Notes: generated by a model not told the origin, from the letters alone. A stretch of DNA of 21,771 nt from Conus ventricosus (GCA_018398815.1 JAFLJL010014248.1:1-21771); one strand, 5' to 3'; positions 1-11,779 are shown, counted from the stretch's first letter. Numbers and translations: made by a program.

Positions 1-465
1 TGTAACAAAAAAAATCTTAAATAAATGTTAGCGATACCGCCAAGATAAACGTGGACTAACGTGTCCACAAGTCAAATAACTCGACGCGTTTCGACCTCTC
101 TTGGTCTTCTTCAGGTTGTGGGACAGTCTGTGCCTTACTGGAGGCGGTGCGTGGTAACATACCAATCACATATCTCATCATCACTGTCTTCATCTGCACG
201 TGGCTTCCACTGACCCAAAATTCAACATCGATACTTCATCGAGTGCAACTTCAAGACTTGCTTGTCACAACTACTCCATGTCGATCTTCTTTGTTGCTTG
301 TCGTTGTCGGCGTGTGTCTGGTGCAGGCTGGGTTACAGACGGAGGGAGATGGGTTGTCCACACTTTAAAAATGTCACACCTGCAGTAGGGCTGTCGCTCG
401 CTCTGTCGCCTGGTAAAATAAACTGGTGGTATCGGCAAAAAATAAATGGATGGAGAAGATTTTAC
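1..465. other. Unassigned left edge with small hairpin
   Basis: No gene is recognised here. A perfect 6-bp inverted repeat (GTGGAC / GTCCAC, loop TAACGT) lies at 51-68. The short open frames on both strands are unlike any family I know and overlap each other. The segment from about 140 to 420 is non-repetitive sequence of moderate GC with no splice-site or domain evidence of an exon. Confidence 0.4.
89..117 (-). repeat. Retroelement-tail-like stem motif
   Basis: Read on the minus strand, CTGAAGAA is followed by GACC, the loop AAGAGA, GGTC and then GAAACG, a compact stem-loop with a conserved-looking frame. Motifs of the form CTGAAGAAG-stem-GAAACG recur, from memory, in or near the ends of repetitive elements in many animal genomes, so this may be the edge of a further repeat running off the window. 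It is not a valid hammerhead core, because an extra A separates CTGAAGA from the stem. Confidence 0.3.
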
Positions 466-550
466 AGAGAGAGAGAGAGAGTGAGAGAGAGAGAGACCCG
501 AGTGAAGAGGGAAGAGTCGTGAGAGAGAGAGAGAGAGTGAGTGAGAGAAG
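466..550 (+). repeat. (GA)n-rich microsatellite, interrupted
   Basis: Runs of GAGAGA interrupted by GTGAGAG and a short ACCCGAGTGAAGAGGGAAG segment. The strand is almost purely purine. Confidence 0.9.
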
Positions 551-654
551 GACAAAATGGAATAAAAATAACGACCAAAAAAAAAAAGGGCATTCGCCTC
601 TTAAAACGGCACCTTGCATTGATTCTTGTTATCCACTGAGAGAGAAAGAATGAT

Positions 655-915
655 AGAACAAGGAAACTAGGAAAGAATATGAGAAAAATTAAAGAAACAA
701 AGGAAGAAGGAAAGAAGAAACCGAGCGTAGTAGAAAATGAGAAAAAGAAAGAATAATATGCATGTTAGAAATAGAACAAAAGACATATTGAAGAAAATCG
801 AAAGAGGAAACGAAATAAAGAGAAGGAGAGTGAGAGAGAGAGACACGAGAGGAGAGAGAGAGAGAGACGAGATGGAGGAATTGAGGAGATGAGAGAGAGA
901 AGAGGAGTGAGAGAG
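655..915 (+). repeat. Long polypurine tract grading into (GA)n
   Basis: About 260 bases of almost uninterrupted A/G. It is A-rich with GAAA and GGAA words at the left and becomes GAGAGA arrays with CGAG interruptions from about 825 to 915. Open frames here are low-complexity Arg/Glu/Lys or, on the complement, Leu/Ser strings and are not genes. Confidence 0.85.
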
Positions 916-1464
916 AGGTGTTGGATAAACGAAGAAAGTTTGTAGTTAAGACGAATGGAGGTGGGAAAAATCACGAGAGTAATGAAGACGGGTTAAAATC
1001 ATACCTCCTTCACTCTCTCCATAGGAAAAAGGAAAAATCCAGCTTACCTTTTATCAAACAGAATGGGGAGTTTCAATTGTACGGGTTTTTAGGCTCATCA
1101 TATTTGCGGCTTTAACCTAATAAAGCTGGAATTGCAAATCTTTATGTCATACTAGCGGTTGTCTTGGTGATAAGAGTGATCCTCTCCCGATTCATTTCAT
1201 CCCGGGCTCTCCCCCCCCCCCTCCCCCCTCCTCCTTTCGTACATTCTTGTTCTGAGCATGATTGTTTAAAGAGTTCCGATGCATGGTTAGTGTTGAAATG
1301 AAGAAGGAGGACCATTTGTGACGGCACAGGATCAATGGAACAGGCACATAGCAAACACTTCGTTTGAGAGTTCGTCGGAGAGATTTGCAGTGTCCCATCT
1401 CTACGGTATGCTCTGAGGTCGCAAGCCACCCCATCTCCACCCACCCTCCCACCCCCATCGACAC
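916..1464. other. Unassigned sequence between microsatellites
   Basis: Non-repetitive sequence apart from a C-rich run near 1210-1233. The long minus-strand frame crossing it (1142-1696) continues straight through GA and CA microsatellites and has no domain features, so I do not call it a gene. Confidence 0.4.
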
Positions 1465-1558
1465 AAGTGAGAGAGAGATGAGAGAGAAGAGAGAGAGTCG
1501 AGAGAGAGAGTGAGAGGAGAACAGAGGGGAGAGAGGAGTGAGAGAGAGAGAGAGAGGG
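1465..1558 (+). repeat. (GA)n microsatellite
   Basis: GAGAGAGA blocks with small TGAG, TCGAG and AACAGAGGGG interruptions. Confidence 0.9.
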
Positions 1559-1588
1559 GGCTACCACAAATACATTAAACAACAAACA

Positions 1589-1771
1589 CGCACGCTGTTC
1601 GTCACGCACGCGCGCGCGCTCGCCCTCGCACAAACAAAACACATCAACACACACACACCACACACACACTACACACTCACCCTCACACACACACACACAC
1701 TCAAAAACACGTCACAGCACACGTAAACGCACACACACACACACACACAACTCACGCAAACACACAACACG
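1589..1771 (+). repeat. (CA)n / CG-CA compound microsatellite
   Basis: ACGC and CGCG at the left give way to CACACA blocks separated by ACTCAC, AACAC and similar short variants. The tract ends near 1771. Confidence 0.85.
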
Positions 1772-4438
1772 GGCTGTGCGCAGCGGATGCGCTAACTAGA
1801 AGGACCACCCTGAGAAGTATAACATTCTAGACAGTGATATCTGACTGTGCTGTACGCGGCAACCTCTTCAATCGGACAAAGACAAGTTCACGTACTGTAC
1901 CCGGTTTTCCACTTCACGCGCATGCATACATGGTAAATCCCGGGAGAGGCGTGATGGCGTGAAACGTTTTTTTACTCCACAGTTCTTATAGATACAGGGT
2001 GCAGTTCTTTACAAATGCGGAACGAAGAAATGCGTCTGTTGTGTCTGTCCGTCTGTCTGTCTGTGTGTCCGTCGGTCGTCAATATTGTTCCACCTTGCTC
2101 AGACATAAAGTATGGGGCCGAATCTTTCTGAATATTTGTTGTTACGTGCATGAGGGTCACGGTGATGCCCGTTGTTTTTTTTTTCAAGAATTGCCCTTAG
2201 GATTGGCTATAAATGTCTTATTAAGAAACTCAAATTGATATGGGAATACATCAAACGCCACTGTCGAGTTTTTTCTTCCACTCACTGGAATTGTCCTCCC
2301 TGTCTGTCACTGTACTGGGAGTACGTTTTATGCTTTTGCATATTTCGTTTGTTATATCTTTTTTTTTGTATTGTTGTATTTCTTTTTCATAATTCTTTGA
2401 TAAAGTATATTATTGTCAAACTTGTCTTTGATCATTTGTACTTGAATAACGATCGCTCCAAGTTTTTATGAACGAAAGGATGGGGGATATGGTGGAGGCG
2501 GGGGCGGGGGTGGGGGCGAGGTAGATGGTAGGTGGTAGGTTCTCAACGTGTACTTTGGCTCAAATTTGACTATGATCGATTTGTGGACGTGTTTACGTCC
2601 TGCGGGCCTTTAGTGGAGAGGACTGAAAGTGGTGTACTGGTTCTGAGAGAATAAAAAAAAAAAAAATTCGTTCAATGTGGTCGAATTGATGAGATTTTAA
2701 TGGCACAAACGGGGGGGCCGGAATTTCATGTGTTGAGCTCGCCGGGACTCGTATCTTGGGGTTGTGGGGATTCGAATCTCCGCAGGGCCGTTTCGGTACA
2801 GGGGGATTTTTCCCTCCAGAAGGTTAACATGGTTCTGTCTCCATTTCCTTTCCTGTCCTTCATATGAGACTTTTAATCCGAGGCTTCCGTGTGTGGACGC
2901 ACGCAAATCATCTTTGTATTCACGTAAATTCCCATTCACCAAACTTTCGGAATTGATGGCCAGTTGGCCGTTGGTAGAGTCACGTTACACATAGCATGCA
3001 CCTTCACCGAAGTTGCGAGTATGGCTGCCTTATTGGCGGATTATTATATCGGTCATACCACCAAAACTCCACTTCCCTTTGTTGGGCAGGAAGATGGATT
3101 AAACCTTGCCTTTCTATACAGGGGGCTATCCGCAGGGAAGTATCTGCTGTGTACGCAGATGAAGAAAGAAGAAGAGAAGAAGAGAGATGACTCGGCTCTC
3201 TCAGTCTCTCCACATTCATCCATCCAACCATTGCCCTTCGGCTTTCTGTGGTGGTGGTTATTTACCAACATGGGAGTCATCACCTGGATATGAACCCCTC
3301 TTGTTTCTTTCTTTCTGTTTTTTTTTTTTTTACTTTCTTTTTGTACTTTGTGTACTTTTTTTTCGTGAACAATTGAGTGGAAAACAAAAAACTAAAGGAG
3401 AATGGTAAACAAGTGGGGTATTTTTTGCTCCGTAAGAAAACCTAACCAGCAGTAACTTTTATTCAGGTCTGGTATAGCCTTTTAATACTTGAACTAAAGT
3501 CAGATCAAATTACATAGACAGAACAATCTATAGTGGTGGGAAAACAGTGCAGGCCTTACATCTGAACTGTCTTCTTAGTAATGACTTGGGCAAAGAATTT
3601 GGTCTTTAGGAGGGGGAGGGGGAGTTTGTAGATGGAGAAAACTGGAACACATGATGTAAGTAAAAGATGTACAGCATTTGAAGGAGAATGACTATACTCT
3701 CAGCTCAGCCATGCCCCCTTTTTTTGTATAGTGTGTTGTATGATTGCTGCAATTGAATTCAACCATCATGTCACGATATGTTCTGGGCACTTAAAGTTTA
3801 TAAGCTACGGATGTTACGTTGAGGCTATTTTTCATGACCGGGTCTGTTTCGTACATATGGTACAGCACTGAGAAGGGCTATTGAGGTCTGCCTGTGGCTA
3901 TTTACATTCCAACTGTAACTGACCTCGTGGGTTTGTGGACGTTTGAAAATTCTGACCTCTTCGTCGCCTAACCTATGACGGCAATGTCTATCACTAGCGG
4001 CGGTTATTCTGATAGTAAAATCACACGGTCTGTCTATTTTCTTTGAGTGAGGAGAGTGAGAGATGAGATAATCTTTGATGAGATATTCTTGATTCCAAGG
4101 GGCTAACCAGATAAGCAAAACACATGCTTTTTTTCATCCGCCTTGCTCCCCATTAAGGGACTAACTAAGCATGACTAGCGACATTCTAAGCATATTAGCG
4201 ACCTAAACTTACAAAAATTATAAAACAAACTCTCTGATCTTCACATATGCATTAAAAACTTGTTATAAGTGTTTCATCCCATTAAAACAATTCTAAGGGA
4301 ATAGATGACTTTGATGAGAAAAAAAAAAAGAAAAAGAATAAAGAAAGCAATTGCAACAACAAAACATAAACTAACGAAATTAATTTCATTGAAGAGAGAA
4401 AAAAAAATCAGCACACACAACATAGAATAAGCGATCCT
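1772..4438. other. Gene-free stretch, nothing recognisable
   Basis: About 2.7 kb without a supportable gene. It holds a short CTGT-rich tract (2044-2075), T-runs near 2175 and 2360, a G-rich patch (2480-2520), an A-run at 2651-2665 and a T-run at 3319-3331. The sequence is otherwise of mixed composition. Minus-strand frames at 2697-2942 and 3825-4118 show no motif I recognise. The segment 4140-4420 is AT-rich. Degraded repeats probably account for much of it, but I cannot name a family. Confidence 0.4.
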
Positions 4439-4523
4439 CCTATCGAAGAGAAGAAAGAGAGGCGGGAGAGAGGGGGGGGGGGAGGAGAGAGAGAGTGAGA
4501 GAGAGTGGGGTGAGAGAGAGAGT
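4439..4523 (+). repeat. Polypurine / (GA)n tract
   Basis: GAAGAGAAGAAAGAG leads into a G-run and then GAGAGAGTGAGAG blocks, ending with GAGAGAGAG before AT-rich sequence. Confidence 0.85.
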
Positions 4524-4760
4524 TTACATTTCCTTTTTGGTACAATTTTAACTTTTACAGCAAGCTGCTAAGGACTAAGAATTAGACAACAACAATGCAT
4601 CATAGTTTTATCATCCTTTTTTGTTGGTTTGGTTGTTTCTTTAACATTGTGATAATATGGTGTACTCATGGCAAGACAAGAACGAGTGAGAGTTAATACA
4701 TCAGTTATCTGTTTGCAACAATAAAGTCCTAGCGTCAATAGTCCTTAACGCTCAATTATC

Positions 4761-4767
4761 ATGGTGT

Positions 4768-4808
<41 letters not shown>

Positions 4809-4845
4809 TGTGGCTGTGTGGGTGTGTGTGTGTGTGTGGTGGTGT
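4761..4845 (+). repeat. (GT)n microsatellite
   Basis: TGTGTG repeats interrupted by GGTGTG and GGCTGTGTGGG variants, followed immediately by a short GAGAGAGAG block (4847-4875). Confidence 0.95.
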
Positions 4846-4998
4846 GTGAGAGAGAGAGTAGAGGGAGAGAGGTGAGATATGCATCATTTATCTTTCTCCC
4901 CCCTCCCTCATTCTTTTACTTCTTGAAATGTTCATACACTTCCCCAAAACCTTTAATTATAATCTTAGTGACTATACATCAATTCGCAGCCGTAAATA

Positions 4999-5082
4999 CG
5001 GAGAGTGAGAGAGAGAGAGAGTGAGAGAGTGTCGTGCAGGAGAGAGAGACCGAGAGATGAGAGAGAAGAGAGAGTGAGAGAA
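4999..5082 (+). repeat. (GA)n microsatellite
   Basis: GAGAGTGAGAGAGAG blocks with an interrupting GTCGTGCAGG near 5030. It sits about 370 bases beyond the end of the non-LTR ORF2 in that element's direction, so it may lie in or just past the element's 3' untranslated tail, where LINE elements often end in simple repeats. Confidence 0.85.
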
Positions 5083-5455
5083 TGATATTTCGTTTTTTTT
5101 CATCCAAAATATTATATACTATATACTTTACTTATAAAATTTGTAAAAATACAAGGCAACATATACATCATTTTTATCCAACTGTGACCAAGGGCTAGGG
5201 CTCGCATTTATCATGTATTGATACAATGCTTCAATTAAATCAATATATTATTAGGACATCAATCAGTTAGTGACAATGCATCATAAAATCAGTGATCTCA
5301 ACATTCATTCTCATGATATTATTACAGTCATTAAAAAACCATGTTCCATCTCTTTCAATTTATCATTATATGGTTTATAATTAAGAAGGAAGCGGCGTCC
5401 CCGTATCAGTCTAATATGCAGCTAATCAAAGGGTGTGCTTCTGGTATTGTTATTT
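5083..5455 (-). other. Probable 3' untranslated region of the non-LTR element
   Basis: AT-rich, non-coding, and directly downstream of the ORF2 C-terminal motifs on the minus strand. No poly(A)-addition site or defining 3' terminus could be fixed, and no target-site duplication was identified, so the boundary is inferred from position only. Confidence 0.35.
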
Positions 5456-8116
5456 TTTCCCTATAGTAAATGACCTACTGTGAATTGTGTAATTAGTTTT
5501 TCTAAGAAGGGTTCTTTGCCATTTTTGGGATTTGCTCGGAAATTATAGTGGGAAGTGTTTTCCAAAAACCACACTACCAGAGTAAGATAAGCTTGATGTA
5601 ATTTGTTCTATTCTTGGTGTGGGAACTGGGAAATTGGAGTTGATTCCTCGGGTTTTTTGTTTAAATTAGACTGAGAGTTTGTGGTGCTGAAGCCGACGCA
5701 AATTTTTTGCATTATCTAACATTTGTTGACAGCAAAACGTTTCTTTTAGCGGAAGGCCCCTGCTTTAGTTAATCCCCTGTTGTTAAGTAATGGACGATTT
5801 TAATAGATACTGCTTAAGTGCTCTGTTTGTAGACTCATCGTTATGTGGGTTTCTGGCATTAGCAAACTTAGCAGAATCAATTTGTGTTGTACTATATTTG
5901 TTGAAGAGAGAATATGATGCAGGTAGAATTATTTCCTGGCATGAAGGTTTAAGTAATATGCTTAATTCCTGCCCCACTAGGCTGATATGTTTGTCTGGAT
6001 ATTGAATTTACTTTAATCTGCGAAGGTGATATGACCCAAAAAAGGGGGAATGAGATTATTATCAACTTATACGCCTAGTACTACGATGGCTATCCACATT
6101 TACAATTGCCATGATTAGTGATAAAAACAGGATGGTAGGATTGGGTGTGGTTTGTTTTGTCTGCTTTGCCTATGTGTTATCCGCATTAGTTTTGTTTGTT
6201 TGGATTCTGTGACATGTGATTGACATTGCACCAATTACTTAAGTTATCTGCTGTCTTTCTGTATTGAGGTGTAACAGCTTCTATGTTGGAGCTACTTGTA
6301 TGGTCAGTGTATCTTCACAAAAGAGTTCACAGTGATCTCAGTATAAGAGGGAGTCATTTATATAATCGATACAGGCAACGGGCCTAACACAGAACCCTGG
6401 GGATACGCCATGCTTGGATAGGTTGATTCTCTGATAAAGTGTTGTTAACACATACGGTATGGTGGACGGTCTTCTTGAATGATGAGATTTGTGGAAGGTT
6501 TTTTCCTGTAACTATACCATATGATAAAGCTCCTGCATAGCCAATTTGTGGTCAATTACATCAATAAGCCTTTGAAAAATCAACAAACAGTCGCACAATA
6601 TTTATTTTCTTTATATTGGCTAGCCATTGTTCTCACTAGGATTTGGTTAAGTGCTGTTTCTTTGACAAGATTGATTTTTCCTGAACCCCCGATTGACTTT
6701 TATTTAGCAAGGTTGGTAGAGTCAAAATGGTGCAAAACACTGATGTTTATTTATGTGTTTTTCCATGCTTGGAAAGACTGGCAAAATAGATATAGGCTCT
6801 TTAGTTCGATGGTCAGATTTGTCTCCAGATTTGTAATAATGGAATTACTTTTGCAACTTTAAAGCTGAGCAGGAAAGTGACATTTATCTATGCATTAAAA
6901 TTGTATTTGCTTAGGTATTGATGTTACATATAACTAGGGGCTGTTAGTTTCAAATCTTTCCCATCAATTTCCGTCAATGTCCTACGACTTCCTGTCTGCT
7001 TTAAACGGTATTTAAAGCCTTTGTGATATCACGGACAGTCTTAGGTGGAACTGGTGGAGCTGTAACGATTGTTCATAGCATTACAAAAGTTCTTCAATTT
7101 TGTATTCATCTTGATGTCAGTATTCTTTCTTGACTATGTGTGTCTGCTACTGTTGTAAAGTGTTTGTTGAGTGCTTTTGGTGTTTATATTGTATTATGGG
7201 TAACGTATCTTTGACTGTGATGTTTTATTCTTAAGTTATTTATTTGCTTGCCATATGGATCTTCGAATATTTGTTGGTTGGCTACAAGTTCACGAAAAAA
7301 ATTTCATTTTTTGCTGGCCCGGGTTTTGTGTGAATTGATTTGTTTGCGTTTTGCCTTTAAATTCATCGATTTCCCCTTCTGTTCTCAAAACTGATCCGTC
7401 GCGTAGGGTTAGGATACAAGCAGCTTGGTATTTCATCAGTCATCCTCTTGGTTGTTGCACTATGTTACTCTATCGCGTTTTTGAGTGGCGCATGCTTGTC
7501 TTTAATCTGATTTAAACGTATGTAGCCAAAACTTAACGCTTTCGTTGGTTCTGTGTTCATTATAAACTTTTAGAAGGGGGGAATCATGAGGTCTTGGGAA
7601 GGAAAGTGATCTTCATGGAATTGTCCAAAAGAATCTTTATAGTGATATGTTGGTGGCCTGTTTTAGGAATTTTGATTCCCTTCTTTTCCAAGTAATACAT
7701 CCTGGAATGTGGTCGCTGCAACCATTCAATGGCACACATTTCTCATTGACGTTATGTGGTTCAGATGATAGAGGTGGTCAATTAATGTTTTGCTTGGGGG
7801 CGTTACTCGGTGGGCATGTCTATAATTTGGGGTTAAGTTGACGTAGTAGTCTTTGTCTGTCCATGATGTTTGGCATTTCAATAAATTCATTGTTGACATC
7901 ACCTAAAATAATTATTTTCTGTAGCTTCAAGTGGATGCTGCATCCAGCATGGCCGTTTATATTGTCATCCAATCAGCAGTTCTGCTGGGTTTCGATACAC
8001 AAATCCGATTTTGAGGGGGTTGCGTTCTCTTCAACCTGATTATTTGCCACTACTGCTTCATTTCCAAAACTTTCAAGTTCATATAATACGTTGCGTCCCA
8101 TTTATGTTTACTTGAA
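5456..8116 (-). pseudogene. Non-LTR retrotransposon ORF2, endonuclease (late part) plus reverse transcriptase
   Basis: This is the larger part of a frameshifted endonuclease/RT gene. Endonuclease motifs in order on the minus strand: an 'FVYRNP' block (about 7980-8005), GDVN (7892-7903) and SDH (7709-7717). RT motifs follow: a GFRKN block (6660-6690), a block resembling 'DVIDHKL' (about 6560), QGSVLGPL (6376-6399), YIND (6352-6363), an 'NWCNVN' block (6219-6236) and a C-terminal 'PTPR...SLSYSG' region (5560-5625). The motifs fall in different frames, so the gene is inactive as read. The aspartate box that is normally (F/Y)ADD reads FCED at 6311-6322. The missing N-terminal endonuclease part is at 16175-16500, beyond the inserted LTR element. 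Together the two pieces give about 990 codons, usual for this protein class. The motifs fit the CR1/L2/Jockey-type APE elements; I cannot settle the clade. Confidence 0.85.
8112..8116. repeat. Target-site duplication, left copy (ttgaa)
   Basis: Five bases directly outside the left LTR end. The right copy at 16170-16174 is atgaa, so four of five bases agree (TGAA). Five base pairs is a normal duplication length for Gypsy and BEL/Pao integrases. Confidence 0.6.
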
Positions 8117-10063
8117 TGTCACGGTCGCCTATGACGCGTCGGCCCTACACCTTCCCACACCGTTTACACCCTTGAGCAGACAATACAGCACAATAAACAA
8201 GCTTTACATCATGGCACTTCTTTTTTTCTCAAACACTCTTGGCGCCAACTCATCGTCACCTTCCACGCACCATACCACTTTATCTCACTTCTTCCCTGAC
8301 CCACACTACACCTGCTACGTCCCTTGAAACCCTATTACCCTATACTAAAACCCAGTTGCGGTATTCACTGCGTCACTAGGGAAGGCCAGTGTTAGACCGC
8401 ACTCGTGGTGGCTAACTATTTAGGCGATCATGTAAATAAACCAGGACGCTTATTTAAACTGTCTACACTCCTCACCTATCCCCAGGTCCCACACATTCTC
8501 TGTTGGACCCGGAACCACTATCGCACTGTCACTGCGTCCCGAAGGGAGGCAGCGAAATGTACCCCTACTCTGTGCTGGCCACTACCGTCCCATACGGGAT
8601 CGGCAGTAGCTAACACCACTATCCTACTGCCTAACGTCTTCACCCCTCTCTACAACCACCCATGGTCAATCCTATGCCGGCCCGGGGGTAAGCTCTAGTC
8701 CTTGGCACTGTCCGGGGACCCTCACAGTCTGACTCCTCCATCGCGATGACTCCGCTCCTCAGCGCTGTACGTGACCCTCGGAAGGCTTGACTCCTCCATG
8801 GATGACTACGCTCCCCAGCGCTGTAGGGGACCCTCACAGCTGATACTACTCCCACGGTTGACTAGCTCTCGCGCTGTCCGTGGCCTCACGCTGACTGACT
8901 CCTCTCGATAGACCTCTACACACCGGCGCCGACAGGGTGATTCCTCACGGTCGGACTCTCCCTGCGCTGGGGCACGACACCTGGCGCACCCACCACACCA
9001 GAAGCCCTCTCTCGACGAGTCCGGGGCTCGAAGGGGACACCTCCTACTCTGAAGGACCCGCCGGACATGAGGGTGAGCGCGAAGGTTCTGGTTGCAGCGC
9101 CCTCTCACAGGACGCCGATCAGGGTTAGGCATCAGGTGGCTGGGAACTCCAGGAAGAACCCCGGGCCGCTGAGGAGAGCTGCACACAGACGGCAGCCGGC
9201 CCTTCCCCGGTATTGCCAACAGGCTAAAGGGAAACTGCGCTCACCTGCCGGCACGCGGAAGCAGACTGCGGTGGTCTGCCCCACCATCAGGACCGGCACA
9301 GGTTTCCACCTGCTGACACAAAACTGCAACAAACAGACGTTCAACACATACAGTTCCGCAATGGCTGTGAAAGTGGCTGCCAACACTAGAGACGACTCAG
9401 AACCCGGCACAGGCCAAGGGCCACACCAGACCCGATCGAGGACCTGGCCACTGACTATGACTCGAAGTCACTCAGCTCGACTTACGGCGCTGCCGCCGCA
9501 ACTACATAGGCGCGTCCAACTCGACGACATACACCAGGGCGACGTGAAAGCTACCAACGATTTCCGACATGGTCGGTACCAAGCGAACCTCTTCTCCAAC
9601 ACCTAATACAGCGGTGGTCTGATGCAGGCGTATCCCTCCCGCAGATGCTGACAACGCCGGACCAACGGAGACTAGTTGGTTGCTACGTGCATCCACACGA
9701 CTATTTACAACGACAAACTCATGACGTGACACGAAATCCCCCCCACTGCCGATATCTGCCCCGCTTCTCTGGTGTAGAATTCCTTAAGTAATAAGGGTGA
9801 CTTCGGGATATGTAACCTTACCTCCCGCTTCCATCCCTTCTACAACGTGAGAAGAGTGGTATTTTTATATTTTATGATTTTTTACCATCCACTACCTAGC
9901 CTCAATCGTCCTCCTGATTCCTTAACCCACATATCTTACACACGCATACGCTCGCACACACAAATATACACAGATGCACACGCGCACTCGCCTCACTTAT
10001 CTTTCTGAATTACCATTACTCCAACCTATGGACGGCTGATTTACTATCGCCGATCGGTTGACT
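8117..10063 (-). repeat. 3' LTR (left copy)
   Basis: About 1.95 kb, aligning throughout with 14167-16169. Shared anchors include CAGTTGCGGTAT (8352 and 14409), CCGGACA (9061 and 15171), the AAACAGACGTTCAAC block (about 9330 and 15449), ACTATGACTCG (about 9454 and 15567) and ACTATCGC near the right end. Plus-strand and minus-strand open frames inside it are present in only one copy and are not genes. Many single-base indels separate the two copies. Confidence 0.9.
8700..8910 (-). repeat. Tandem subrepeats inside the 3' LTR (about 55 bp, four units)
   Basis: Four diverged head-to-tail units, each built around GCGCTGT, GGGGACCCTCACAG, GACTCCTCC and GATGACTCCG words on the plus strand. Unit boundaries fall near 8760, 8818 and 8872. 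The same array is present in the other LTR, so it predates insertion. Confidence 0.75.
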
Positions 10064-10078
10064 AACTCCCCCCTTGCC
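10064..10078 (-). promoter_or_regulatory. Polypurine tract for plus-strand DNA priming
   Basis: On the minus strand GGCAAGGGGGGAG runs to within a few bases of the start of the 3' LTR. This is where retrotransposons keep the RNase-H-resistant purine tract that primes second-strand synthesis. The position agrees with the independent orientation given by the primer-binding site. Confidence 0.7.
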
Positions 10079-10512
10079 TACGTTTTAATACAGGTTTTAA
10101 CCAACAAAAACTTCTCTCCTCGATCGGCGTTTACTCACTCCCTACCTATATCCATCCAATACCTCCACACTACTATCTCTGCCCTGCGGTTTCTTTGTGT
10201 TCCCATCATCATTTCAACCAACATCACTTTATCAATATCTGCATTTAACCGCAGAATACCATTATTCAACCTGGTCTATCTCTGCCTCACTCGACTTAAT
10301 CGCTGGAACTTACAGGCAGCCGTTACATTAGGTCTATATTTAAACTTCAGTACTGAGGGTGCTCTGGACCCTGCACGACCCTATGCTAACCACGTGCTAC
10401 AATACAACACCCCCTGCAACACTTTGCGCTACGTCATTTCCCTTCAATGACAAAGACGCATGAATACTCATTTCGTCAATGTCAATTCACATGTCACAGG
10501 TAAATGGAACCT

Positions 10513-10563
<51 letters not shown>

Positions 10564-11470
10564 TACTGCAAGCGACCTCCTAGAAGGCGGCCGCAAATTG
10601 TCCTTTCCAACCACTGCCTGCACGTAACGGAATGGATGAGTGCAGTGCCCGCCATTGTGATCACTCTCCCACTTACACTCTTGGACCCCACTGCTACATC
10701 TTCCGGGTTTCGTCTCATTATGATACATGTCGCTGCACCTGCAACCTGCTGTTGCCCAAGTTCTTCTTTGTCAATCTCACATAGTCTCAGCTACCTTGTT
10801 CAAGTTGACGTCGTTATTCTGCCGCTGTACGGAACTCTTGCCTTTCTGGTTGCAACATGAGATCACTCTGCATCTGCACATGGGACCTTGCATCAGTGGC
10901 CTTCCTTAAATGATAAACGCTTGAGACTCGTCCCCTTATCAGTTCGCTGCTCATCTGGAACATTGACTGGCAAGTACCGTCGTATGTCCAGCATGCATAT
11001 GCCTGGGCCATAAATATGGCGCCAACCCGCTCCTTGGTTCGGGTTGGTTCTTATAGTGTCCAGACATGGGCACGTCTGTGGGCGTAGATTCATCACCGTG
11101 GCCCGTAGTTCAGTCTGGACGCAGATTGACTTTGCTACGTACTTGCGGACTCGAAACGCCATGACCAGTACACCAGACTTTCCGTGCGTTACTCGTCTCG
11201 TCCAAAACTGGGTGTGTGATGTGCGTCCCATGACTTCACACGCATCCGAGGCCTTCCTCAAGGTTCTCATCCTGGTCCTGATCTGAATTTAAACTGTCTG
11301 GGTAGTGGGTGTATCAGGATGCATTCCTCACACTGGGCAGTTGTATTGGTTCTTGCTGCTCCCTGGCTCTCCTGGCATGTGTCTGCACTGCTCCACCCAT
11401 TCGCTGGGTTGCGTATTTCTAGGCACACGGTGTCCCAACCGATCTCCTAGTTTCTTTGCGAAATTCACGT
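10079..11470 (-). other. Element interior with no recognisable pol
   Basis: About 1.4 kb between the protease-like segment and the purine tract. In a complete element this space would have to hold RT, RNase H and integrase, which need about 3 kb. I searched minus-strand frames by eye for the RT YxDD box, the RNase H DExS-type motif and the HHCC and DDE integrase signatures, and found none. The minus-strand frame at 10893-11270 (125 codons) is the longest but has no known motif. A (CT)n tract at 10515-10562 (GA in the element's sense) interrupts the region. Confidence 0.5.
10515..10562 (-). repeat. (GA)n microsatellite in element sense, (CT)n on plus
   Basis: About 24 dinucleotides with one ATCT interruption. 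It is the only GA/CT tract in the window with the purines on the minus strand, and it lies inside the minus-strand LTR element. Confidence 0.95.
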
Positions 11471-11779
11471 TCAGGACTTCCTGCAACAGGGCTATTCATG
11501 ACTAAAAGCCTCCAACTTCCCTGCGATGATAATGGCGGACTTCAAACTCGTTTTCCGCCCTGGTATAACAGGAATTACATCTGGACTTCAGCCAACACTA
11601 CTGGATCTGTCTCTCCTGTGTACGCGTCTCTGTGGCACCAACTCTCTGGGCCACTACGGGTGTATTCGGGACCAGTGTCTCGTAATCATTGGCCGGAGCT
11701 CCGTTAACTTCTACAACCGCACGGCAGGCTCGTATGCTGCCTCAGCAGCCTTGTTCGACTCAACGTAGGGTCTACGCGA
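11471..11779 (-). pseudogene. Retropepsin-like protease remnant
   Basis: Directly downstream of the Gag zinc knuckle. LRDTG is encoded at 11671-11685, where D-T-G is the catalytic triad motif of aspartic retropepsins. About 60 codons further on comes a 'GKLEA' word, similar to the second half of the protease domain in invertebrate Gypsy elements that carry an LRDTG-type active site. Frames shift at least twice, so no intact domain can be read. Order (CCHC then DTG) and spacing match a normal gag-pro arrangement. Short length and the lack of a clear flap or C-terminal ILG-type motif keep confidence moderate. Confidence 0.5.

Noticed and set aside
89..117. Hammerhead ribozyme core on the minus strand
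   Set aside because: CTGAAGA and GAAA flank a stem, but an extra A precedes the stem, stem III would be only a few pairs around a long loop, and no stem I partner follows the candidate cleavage site.
1142..1696. 184-codon minus-strand frame
   Set aside because: It runs through (GA)n and (CA)n tracts, its composition is that of the microsatellites, and no domain is visible.
2765..2790. tRNA B-box-like GATTCGAATC, possible tRNA gene or SINE
   Set aside because: The word is palindromic, no A box lies at the right distance on either strand, and no cloverleaf can be drawn.
9067..9606. 179-codon plus-strand frame
   Set aside because: It lies inside an LTR, antisense to the element, and the frame is not kept in the other LTR copy.
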